Positions 1 to 5,866 of a stretch of DNA of 5,922 nucleotides are shown here, piece after piece. The position numbers and the translations under genes are program-made. The notes below the pieces were generated by a model. That model worked only from the letters and a program-made list of their open reading frames with translations, was not told the origin of the DNA and did no database searches. Source of the DNA: Clostridia bacterium (GTDB taxonomy: Bacteria; Bacillota; DULZ01); contig JAAYOX010000200.1 of the NCBI GenBank assembly GCA_012520135.1, positions 1 to 5,922 on the forward strand, read 5' to 3'. Each line of letters begins with the position of its first letter. The first letter of the stretch is position 1.

Positions 1-1247
1 ATACGATCAAGGAAGTTGGCGATACCCAAGCAATGAAAGCAAAATATCCCCAGGCTGAATTCATGGATGCCAACGGCAAAGTGATTATGCCCGGTATGAT
101 TAACGCTCACCATCACTTCTACAGTACTTTTGCCAGAGGAATTCCTTCCAAGGGAGCTCCCCCGAAGACTTTCGGCGATATTCTGGAGGGATTATGGTGG
201 AAGTTGGACAAGGTTTTGACCTTGGAAGATGTTTATTACAGTGCTATGTTGCCGATCATTGATTCCGTAAAATGCGGTGTGACCACTATTTTTGACCACC
301 ATGCAAGCCCGTTTGCGGCTAGAGGAAGCCTGGATATTATGGCCAAGGCTGCTTTGGAAAACGGAGTCCGGTCTTGCTTGTGCTATGAGTTGTCGGACAG
401 GGACGGAGAAAAGATTATTCAAGATGGTATCGATGAAAACGTGGCTTTCTTGAAGAGAGTTAAAGAAAATAACGAAGGCGGAATGCTGGCTGCTTCATTT
501 GGTCTCCATGCTTCCTTTACTTTAAGTGACGATACTTTGAGAAGGGCCAAGGAAGCTGCCGATGAATTGGATTCCGGCTTCCATGTCCATACTGCGGAAG
601 GTCCCGAAGATGTGGAAGACAGCTTGAAGCGGTGCGGCAAGAGAGTAGTGGAAAGACTGAACAGTTTCGGTATTTTAGGTCCCAAAACTTTGGCGATCCA
701 TTGCGTCCATGTGGACGACAACGAAATCAAGTTGCTGGCTGAAACAGGTACTAATGTGGTGCACAACCCGGAATCCAACATGGGTAATGCCGTTGGCGTA
801 TCTCCCATTAAGAAAATGCTGGATGCAGGAGTCACTTTAGGTTTAGGTACCGACGGTTTTACTTCTGACATGTTTGAAAGTGTCAAAGTTGCCAACGTAT
901 TGCATAAACACGCTCCGAAAGATCCCGCTGCTTCCTGGGCTGAAGTACCCCAAATGGTCTTTGCCAACAACCAGAAAATTGCCGCCAAGTTTTTCCCCAA
1001 ACCGGTGGGTAAACTGGCGCCCGGAGCTTATGCAGACATCATCGTCGTCGATTATCATCCCTGGACTCCGGTTCATTCCGGTAACTTCTACGGGCATGTC
1101 CTGTTCGGTATATCCGGTCGTGCAGTAGAAACCACCATTATTAACGGTAAAGTAGTCATGAAAAACAGAGAGCTCTTATTTGTGGACGAAGCGGAAGTTG
1201 CGGCTAAAGCTCGGGAATTGGCTGCTAAGGCATGGGAAAGATTTTAA
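1..1247 (+). CDS. ssnA: Putative aminohydrolase SsnA (5' end cut by window edge)
   Basis: This is an amidohydrolase-superfamily metal enzyme of the SsnA type, probably cytosolic. The frame is open from base 3 (TIKEVGDTQA...) to the stop at 1245-1247. The first ATG, at 33, is therefore not the true start: the roughly 414 residues seen fall about 30 short of the usual ~440. Counting from the ATG at 33, the metal-site motifs are all present: H26-H27-H28 (the HxH after strand 1), H186 in HVHTAE with E189, H226 in HCVH, and D274 in GTDG. NPESNMGN (residues 245-252) is also typical of the guanine deaminase/chlorohydrolase branch. The C-terminus (GKLAPGAYADIIVVD) returns to the composite beta-sandwich domain. 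SsnA lies with selenium-dependent molybdenum hydroxylases and in anaerobic purine/urate degradation clusters; its exact substrate is not well established. Here it precedes the xanthine dehydrogenase gene by 92 bp, probably in one operon. Guanine deaminase is the main alternative, but residues such as GMINAHHHFYSTFARG point to SsnA. Confidence 0.9.
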   Translation, partial: TIKEVGDTQAMKAKYPQAEFMDANGKVIMPGMINAHHHFYSTFARGIPSKGAPPKTFGDILEGLWWKLDKVLTLEDVYYSAMLPIIDSVKCGVTTIFDHHASPFAARGSLDIMAKAALENGVRSCLCYELSDRDGEKIIQDGIDENVAFLKRVKENNEGGMLAASFGLHASFTLSDDTLRRAKEAADELDSGFHVHTAEGPEDVEDSLKRCGKRVVERLNSFGILGPKTLAIHCVHVDDNEIKLLAETGTNVVHNPESNMGNAVGVSPIKKMLDAGVTLGLGTDGFTSDMFESVKVANVLHKHAPKDPAASWAEVPQMVFANNQKIAAKFFPKPVGKLAPGAYADIIVVDYHPWTPVHSGNFYGHVLFGISGRAVETTIINGKVVMKNRELLFVDEAEVAAKARELAAKAWERF

Positions 1248-1268
1248 TTGCAATTACCATTTAAACCG

Positions 1269-1318
1269 TTATTTTGGTGTTACAGCAAATGGAATTCCAT
1301 TTGCTGTAGCCCAAATAA
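1269..1318. repeat. Large intercistronic inverted repeat/hairpin between ssnA and xdh
   Basis: Positions 1281-1308 form a perfect 28-bp palindrome centred on GAATTC, with left arm TACAGCAAATGGAA. Pairing continues outward from 1280/1309 to 1269/1318 with one G-U pair and two single-base bulges (1278 and 1272). The transcript could thus fold into a stem of about 23 pairs with essentially no loop, or a small one after fraying. No T-run follows on either strand, so it is not a standard terminator. It stops six bases before the Shine-Dalgarno sequence of xdh, so it could modulate processing, stability or translation of the downstream cistron, or bind a dimeric protein as DNA. The function is inferred; the symmetry is directly visible. 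Confidence 0.8.
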
Positions 1319-1323
1319 GGGCG

Positions 1324-1329
1324 AGGAGG
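1324..1329 (+). promoter_or_regulatory. Ribosome binding site of xdh
   Basis: A perfect AGGAGG lies 10 bases before the ATG at 1340. It fixes this start and matches the expected N-terminus of the ferredoxin-like domain (MIQFTLNGKEV). Confidence 0.85.
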
Positions 1330-1339
1330 GAGAAAAGTA

Positions 1340-3901
1340 ATGATACAATTTACCCTTAACGGAAAAGAAGTTCAGGTAGACGGAGCACAGGAAAGCTGGA
1401 ATTTGTTAGAGTATTTGCGTCGTGAAGCCAGGTTGACCTCCGCCAAAAACGGTTGTTCGGAAGGAACTTGCGGTGCATGTAACGTACTGATCGATGGCAA
1501 AGCCACTAGGGCCTGTACGGTAAAAATGCCAAAAGTTCAAGGCAAAGAGGTTTTGACGGTTGAAGGCTTGTCCGATAAGGAAAAGGAAATTTACGCCTGG
1601 TCCTTTGCCGTGGCCGGAGCGGTTCAGTGCGGTTTTTGTATTCCGGGAATGGTGATCAGTGCCAAAGGCTTGTTGGACAAAAACCTGAATCCTTCGGAAG
1701 ATGAGATTAAGAAAGCCATTAGATTTAATATCTGCCGTTGTACCGGCTACCGGAAAATTGTTGACGCCATTTTATTGGCGGCCAAAGCTTTCCGGGGAGA
1801 GGTAGCGCCGGAAAAATATGCAGGCATGGGCCGTTTAGGCGAACGGCTTATTCGTCAGGATGCCGCCCCAAAAGTATTGGGTACGGCTGAGTATGTAGAC
1901 GATCTGTTCCTGCCCCACATGCTTTATGCTAAAGTGCTGAGGACGCCCAAACCCAGAGTGTTAGTCAAGAATATTGATACCTCCAAGGCTAAAGCCTTGC
2001 CCGGAGTTACCGTGCTTACAGCGGAGGATATTCCCGGTGAAAACTATCAGGGCTACATTATCAACGACTGGCCTACTATGGTGCCTGTAGGGGAAGAAAC
2101 CCGTTATATTGGTGATGCTTTAGCCATCGTAGCTGCTCCTACTCCGGAGCAAGCGGAAGAAGCAAGAGATCTGATCGAAGTGGATTATGAGGAGCTAGAA
2201 CCAATCACCGGGCCCAAAGAAGCCCTGGCCGAGGGAGCACCGAAAATTCATCCCAAAGGTAACTTGTTGAGCACCACTGCAGTAAGCAGGGGTAATGTCG
2301 AAGAGGCTTTGGCCAAATGCGCCCATGTGGTGACCAATACCTATGAAACACCCTTCCAGGAGCACGCTTTTCTGGAACCGGAAAGTGCCGTGGCAATTCC
2401 AGAGGGAGACAGTATTACCGTTTATGTAGGTACCCAAAGCGTTCACCATGACCGGCATACTCTCGCCCGGGTTCTTGGTATGCCTGAGGAGAAAATCCGG
2501 GTAATTAATAAATTCGTTGGCGGTGCTTTCGGCGGAAAAGAAGACTTGAGTGTGCAGCACCACGCGGCATTATTGGCGAAAGCTACCGGCAAACCGGTGA
2601 AACTTACCTTAACGAGAGAAGAAAGCTTGAAGGTTCACCCCAAACGGCATGCGATGATTATGGAATTGACTACCGGTTGTGATGAGGAAGGCAAGCTTGT
2701 GGCTATGAAAACAGAAATCTATTTTGATACCGGAGCCTATGCTTCCCTGGGCGGTCCTGTACTGCAGAGAGCCTGTACTCATGCTACCGGTCCCTACAGC
2801 ATTCCCAATATCGATATTGTAGGGCATGGAGTCTATACCAATAATCCTCCTGCCGGGGCTTTCAGGGGATTTGGGGTAACCCAGTCCAACTTCGCCATGG
2901 AAAGCCAGCTGGATATTTTGGCGGAAAAAGTAGGGGTTAGCCCTTGGGAAATTCGCTTTAAGAATGCTCTTCGTCCCGGGGATAAGCTGGCTACCGGCCA
3001 AACTGTCGGTGAAGATGTCGCCCTTGTAGAAACCTTGCTGGCAGTGAAAGATATTTATGAACAGAATCCTAATGCAGGGATTGCCTGTGCTATGAAAAAC
3101 GTAGGCTTAGGCGTAGGTAACCCTGACACCGGCCGTTCGGTAGTGAAGGTAGAAAAGGGTCGGGTCAAGGTGTACACCGGTGCCGCTTGTATTGGTCAAG
3201 GGCTGGCAGTGGTCCTGCAGCAGGTAGCCTGTGAAACCCTGAAAATCGATCCCGAATTGGTAGATGTGATTCTGGCTGATACGGGATGTACACCTGATTC
3301 GGGAGCGACAACGGCGTCTCGTCAAAGCTTGTTTACCGGAGAAGCGGTAAGAATCGCTACTTCCAAATTGGCTGAGGATTTGAAGACCCATTCCTTGGAG
3401 GAACTGGAAGGCAAGAGTTACGAAGGGGAGTACTTGGGAGCTACCCATCCGTTGAACGCACCGGTAGATGAGCCGAAGACCCACGTATCCTATGGTTATG
3501 CAACCCAAATTTGTATTTTGAATGAAGAAGGCAAAGTGCAAAAGTTCGTTGCCGCCCATGATGTGGGCCGGGCTGTAAACCCCACTACTTTGGAAGGTCA
3601 GCTCCACGGCGGTATTGTCATGGCCATGGGCTATGCTCTATCAGAGGATTTTGCATTGGAAAAAGGAGAGCTGAAAGCTAATAAGTTTGGTAGATTAGGG
3701 TTATTGCGGGCCACCGATATGCCTGAATTCGAGATTATTTTGGTTGAACCCCAGAAGAGTGATTTGGCCTACAGTATTAAAGGTGTAGGTGAAATCGCCA
3801 GTATCCCGGGAGCTTCTGCCATAGCTAACGCTTATTATAAGTTTGACGGCAAGAGACGCTTTAAGCTTCCCTTGGAAGATACCCCTTATCGCAAGAAGTA
3901 A
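1340..3901 (+). CDS. xdh: Selenium-dependent xanthine dehydrogenase (XdhD-like molybdenum hydroxylase)
   Basis: This is a complete 853-aa molybdenum hydroxylase that fuses the iron-sulfur and molybdopterin parts of xanthine dehydrogenase and lacks the FAD domain. Residues 1-75 are a plant-type [2Fe-2S] domain with C39, C44, C47 and C59. Residues 80-150 are the helical [2Fe-2S] domain with C97, C100, C132 and C134. From about 165 onward come the a/b hammerhead and molybdopterin domains, with GTQS (Q366), GGAFGGKED (394-402), AFRGFG (507-512), IGQG (618-621) and the catalytic glutamate E818 in KGVGEIASIP. E401 and R477 align, by motif and spacing, with the purine-binding E802 and R880 of bovine xanthine dehydrogenase. 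Length and architecture match the family tied to selenium-containing molybdenum cofactor (characterised in Enterococcus faecalis). In that family selenium is a labile cofactor ligand, and there is no in-frame UGA here. Likely role: hydroxylation or reduction of xanthine, hypoxanthine or urate in the cytosol. The electron-transfer partner is not in the window. It lies downstream of ssnA and is followed by a terminator-like hairpin. Confidence 0.93.
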   Translation: MIQFTLNGKEVQVDGAQESWNLLEYLRREARLTSAKNGCSEGTCGACNVLIDGKATRACTVKMPKVQGKEVLTVEGLSDKEKEIYAWSFAVAGAVQCGFCIPGMVISAKGLLDKNLNPSEDEIKKAIRFNICRCTGYRKIVDAILLAAKAFRGEVAPEKYAGMGRLGERLIRQDAAPKVLGTAEYVDDLFLPHMLYAKVLRTPKPRVLVKNIDTSKAKALPGVTVLTAEDIPGENYQGYIINDWPTMVPVGEETRYIGDALAIVAAPTPEQAEEARDLIEVDYEELEPITGPKEALAEGAPKIHPKGNLLSTTAVSRGNVEEALAKCAHVVTNTYETPFQEHAFLEPESAVAIPEGDSITVYVGTQSVHHDRHTLARVLGMPEEKIRVINKFVGGAFGGKEDLSVQHHAALLAKATGKPVKLTLTREESLKVHPKRHAMIMELTTGCDEEGKLVAMKTEIYFDTGAYASLGGPVLQRACTHATGPYSIPNIDIVGHGVYTNNPPAGAFRGFGVTQSNFAMESQLDILAEKVGVSPWEIRFKNALRPGDKLATGQTVGEDVALVETLLAVKDIYEQNPNAGIACAMKNVGLGVGNPDTGRSVVKVEKGRVKVYTGAACIGQGLAVVLQQVACETLKIDPELVDVILADTGCTPDSGATTASRQSLFTGEAVRIATSKLAEDLKTHSLEELEGKSYEGEYLGATHPLNAPVDEPKTHVSYGYATQICILNEEGKVQKFVAAHDVGRAVNPTTLEGQLHGGIVMAMGYALSEDFALEKGELKANKFGRLGLLRATDMPEFEIILVEPQKSDLAYSIKGVGEIASIPGASAIANAYYKFDGKRRFKLPLEDTPYRKK

Positions 3902-3909
3902 ATAAAATT

Positions 3910-3974
3910 ACCAATCGTTAGTTTCCTTAAAGAAAGCAGAAAAAGCCGGAAGAGGCAGGAGCATTTCGATTGGT
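3910..3974 (+). repeat. Long-range inverted repeat just after xdh
   Basis: ACCAATCG (3910-3917) is the exact reverse complement of CGATTGGT (3967-3974), separated by 49 bases. The enclosed segment has two weak local stems: TTTC/GAAA around 3922-3935 and GCC/GGC around 3945-3956. It starts nine bases after the xdh stop codon, so it would lie in the 3' untranslated region of that mRNA. An 8-bp match over this distance could be chance. Confidence 0.35.
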
Positions 3975-4012
3975 GTTAAAGCTCAAATTATAGGCTTGTT
4001 AGTTTTGTTCAG

Positions 4013-4050
4013 TCCGGCAGGTAGGCAATACCTGCCGGAATTTCTCTCTT
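4013..4050 (+). terminator. Probable rho-independent terminator after xdh
   Basis: A perfect 11-bp stem, TCCGGCAGGTA (4013-4023) with TACCTGCCGGA (4029-4039), closes a five-base loop GGCAA. A T-rich but C-interrupted tail (TTTCTCTCTT) follows. It lies about 110 bases after the xdh stop, with no gene in between. The interrupted U-tract makes it weaker than the terminator after the permease, so some read-through into the permease is possible. Confidence 0.75.
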
Positions 4051-4167
4051 ATACTATCTCAAATTATTATTAGCGGATTTTATGCTATTAATTGACGGAA
4101 TAGTTTTAAAATGAGGTTTTTGAGAAAGTTATAGTTGTTTTTTGAATTTATTAAAGGGGGTGATGGT

Positions 4168-4173
4168 TATAAT
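4168..4173 (+). promoter_or_regulatory. Possible -10 box of the permease promoter
   Basis: A perfect TATAAT lies 69 bases before the permease start codon, which would put the transcription start near 4180. The -35 region is poor: the nearest TTGA-like element, TTGAAT at 4142-4147, is 20 bases away, longer than the ideal 17. It follows the xdh terminator, as expected if the permease has its own promoter. An activator might be needed. Confidence 0.4.
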
Positions 4174-4225
4174 AGATTGAAATAGGTGAGTATCACAGGT
4201 AATGTAGCAGCAGTAAAATTAGTAT

Positions 4226-4231
4226 GAGGGG
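4226..4231 (+). promoter_or_regulatory. Ribosome binding site that selects the TTG start of the permease
   Basis: GAGGGG lies 11 bases before TTG at 4243. An in-frame TGA at 4225-4227 rules out a start further upstream, and no other start codon lies between that stop and 4243. The ATGs at 4224 and 4232 are in other frames. Confidence 0.7.
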
Positions 4232-4242
4232 ATGATTGGAAA

Positions 4243-5589
4243 TTGGCTGAGGAAAAAATCGCAAGTGTTTCACCGCAGGGAAGCATTACTCCATTGTATG
4301 ATGTAGATGACGTGCCGCCACTTAAGGAGGCTATTCCATTAGGAATTCAACACGTATTAGCGATGTTTGCCAGTAATGTGTCTGTTCCTATTACTGTTGC
4401 TATGGCTGTAGGCTTGACAGTAGCCGATCGAGCCTATTTGGCCCAGTGCGCTATGCTGGTAGCGGGAATTGCAACCTTTTTCCAAGCTCGTCCAATAGGG
4501 CCCATTGGAGCGAAGCTGCCGGTGGTAATGGGGACCAGTTCCGGTTTCTTGCCGGTTTGCTTATCTATTGCCCAGCAGTATGGAATGCCGGTTCTTATTG
4601 GGGCTTCTTTTGTAGGCGGATTTTTGGAGATGTTTTTGGGTAGTTTTTTAAAAACTTTGCGTCGTTTCTTCCCGCCGGTTGTTACCGGTACTGTGGTATT
4701 AACTATCGGATTGTCTTTGTTGTCCATTGGAGTTACCAATGCCGCCGGTGGCTTTGGGGCTGAAGATTTTGGTTCTTTTAGTAATTTAGCCCTTGCCGGG
4801 ATTGTCTTTATCATTACTGTGGTTATCCATCAAGCAGGCAAAGGCTTTCTGGGGGCATCATCAATTCTTATTGCAACCATAATCGGTTTCTTGGTGGCTA
4901 TTCCCATGGGTAAAGTCGATTTTAGCCCTGTTGCCGAAGCGGGATGGTTCTCTTTCCCAACGCCCTTAAGCTATGGTATTGCTTTTGAGTGGCCTGCAAT
5001 TTTAGCCATGCTCTTTATGTATATCGTGACTACGGTGGAGACGGTAGGGGATATATCAGGTATTACCATGGGTGGCGCAGGCCGTGAAGCTACTGACCGG
5101 GAGTTATCCGGGGGTGTTTTTGCCGACGGTTTCTTCTCCAGTTTTGCTGCTATCTTTAATGCCCTGCCGAACACTTCCTTTAGCCAAAATGTTGGCTTGA
5201 TCTCTTTTAGCGGTGTTATGAGTAACTATGTAGTTAAGATCGGTGCTATCTTCTTGATCTTGTGCGGCCTTTTCCCAAAGATCGGGGCTTTAATTGCTAT
5301 AATTCCCATGCCGGTTTTCGGCGGTGGCTTAATGATCATGTTCGCCTTCATTGCCACTTCCGGGATGACCCTGATTGCATCCGGCGGCCTCACCAAACGG
5401 AATATGCTTATAGTAGCGGCCTCCTTAAGTTTAGGCTTAGGCTTATCCGGAGTTCCTAATGCATTACAGTATTTTCCCGAAGGGGTTAAGTTGATTTTCT
5501 CCGGAGCCGGTATTGTGCCTGCCTGTATTGTTGCTCTAATTCTTAACATTGTTTTGCCGGCAGATCAAAAAAGAGAGGCTGTTTCCTAA
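4243..5589 (+). CDS. NCS2-family purine (xanthine/urate-type) permease
   Basis: This is a 448-aa inner-membrane nucleobase:cation symporter-2 protein (NAT/UraA fold) and should import a purine with a coupled cation, usually H+. The start is TTG. A short cytosolic N-terminus (1-29) is followed by about a dozen or more hydrophobic segments, roughly 31-58, 65-80, 91-110, 115-136, 144-164, 180-197, 204-222, 247-268, 290-306, 329-343, 347-369, 386-403 and 417-438. Family marks include QHVLAMF (H37), E266 in VETVGD, D295 in VFADGFF, and the signature QNVGLISFSG (315-324). E266, D295, Q315 and N316 correspond to the essential E272, D304, Q324 and N325 of E. coli XanQ; the D-to-Q spacing is 20 in both. 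The ninth signature position is Ser323 rather than the more common Thr. Substrate (xanthine, urate or hypoxanthine) cannot be assigned from motifs. Context beside xanthine dehydrogenase and ssnA favours a purine over uracil. It appears monocistronic, between two terminators. Confidence 0.9.
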   Translation: MAEEKIASVSPQGSITPLYDVDDVPPLKEAIPLGIQHVLAMFASNVSVPITVAMAVGLTVADRAYLAQCAMLVAGIATFFQARPIGPIGAKLPVVMGTSSGFLPVCLSIAQQYGMPVLIGASFVGGFLEMFLGSFLKTLRRFFPPVVTGTVVLTIGLSLLSIGVTNAAGGFGAEDFGSFSNLALAGIVFIITVVIHQAGKGFLGASSILIATIIGFLVAIPMGKVDFSPVAEAGWFSFPTPLSYGIAFEWPAILAMLFMYIVTTVETVGDISGITMGGAGREATDRELSGGVFADGFFSSFAAIFNALPNTSFSQNVGLISFSGVMSNYVVKIGAIFLILCGLFPKIGALIAIIPMPVFGGGLMIMFAFIATSGMTLIASGGLTKRNMLIVAASLSLGLGLSGVPNALQYFPEGVKLIFSGAGIVPACIVALILNIVLPADQKREAVS

Positions 5590-5632
5590 ACGTAAGACCG
5601 GATAAAAATAAATGGTAGTTTCAATCCAAATG

Positions 5633-5671
5633 GTTTCCATGGAGCCGTAGGCTTCCGTGGAAACTTTTTTT
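5633..5671 (+). terminator. Strong rho-independent terminator after the permease
   Basis: The stem GTTTCCATGGAGCC (5633-5646) pairs with GGCT, a bulged T (5654) and CCGTGGAAAC (5650-5664). It has one T-G pair and a GTA loop and is followed directly by seven T residues (5665-5671). It begins 44 bases after the permease stop and separates the permease from the regulator gene. Confidence 0.92.
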
Positions 5672-5773
5672 ATAAACTTGGGTTTTGTGAATGAACTTAT
5701 GGAAGAATTATTAATGGGTAATTTTTAAAGGAGTTTTTATCAAATTTATTTAAAATAAAGAAGGATTTTAGGG

Positions 5774-5816
5774 AAACAAGTTGAACTATTAATATAGTTG
5801 TTTGACATCTAAACAA
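5774..5816. promoter_or_regulatory. Candidate operator: repeated AAACAA/TTGTTT half-sites
   Basis: AAACAA occurs at 5774-5779 and 5811-5816, and its complement TTGTTT lies between them at 5798-5803, giving two overlapping inverted repeats. A further inverted repeat, AACTAT-TAAT-ATAGTT (5784-5799), is nested inside. A TTGACA sequence (5802-5807) resembling a -35 box sits between the last two half-sites, but I see no good -10 box at the right distance. The position, 50-90 bases before a GntR-type gene, suggests autoregulation; this is inference. Confidence 0.3.
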
Positions 5817-5854
5817 GCACAGTCCAGTCGAAACCAATCCAAGTCCGATTAAAT

Positions 5855-5860
5855 GGGGGA
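5855..5860 (+). promoter_or_regulatory. Ribosome binding site of the GntR-type gene
   Basis: GGGGGA lies six bases before the GTG at 5867. It supports GTG as the start of the frame that runs off the right edge. Confidence 0.6.
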
Positions 5861-5866
5861 ATCATT

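Larger units (their letters stand above)
3902..4242 (+). other. 341-bp intergenic region between xdh and the permease
   Basis: I find no convincing protein gene here. In order, the region holds a long-range inverted repeat (3910-3974), a terminator-like hairpin (4013-4050), an AT-rich stretch with a good -10 box (4168-4173), a near-consensus Shine-Dalgarno sequence with no matching long frame (4153-4164), and the permease ribosome binding site (4226-4231). I compared it with the purine riboswitch, from memory only, and saw no match to its conserved junction sequences. Confidence 0.7.

Noticed and set aside
33..35. ATG at 33 as the true start of ssnA
   Set aside because: The frame stays open to the window edge with SsnA-like residues before this ATG, there is no Shine-Dalgarno sequence in front of it, and the protein would be about 40 residues too short.
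419..1000. Antisense open frame of 193 codons inside ssnA
   Set aside because: It lies wholly opposite a well-recognised coding region, has no recognisable domain, and is explained by the codon usage of the sense strand. The same holds for the other minus-strand frames inside xdh and the permease.
1245..1256. Twelve-base palindrome TAATTGCAATTA overlapping the ssnA stop codon
   Set aside because: It is short, AT-rich and without an evident partner site; likely chance.
3963..4073. Open stretch through the intergenic region reading ISIGVKAQIIGLL...SNYY
   Set aside because: It has no ATG or GTG start in frame, runs straight through the terminator hairpin, and resembles no family I know.
3902..4242. 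A purine or xanthine riboswitch in front of the permease
   Set aside because: Such an element would make sense by context, but I see no three-way junction with the conserved purine-riboswitch sequences, and the main hairpin fits a terminator for the upstream gene. A covariance-model search would settle it.
5687..5728. Thirteen-codon frame (GTG start, M-N-E-L-M-E-E-L-L-M-G-N-F) after the permease terminator
   Set aside because: It has no convincing ribosome binding site, lies just behind a strong terminator, and is too short to support without conservation data.
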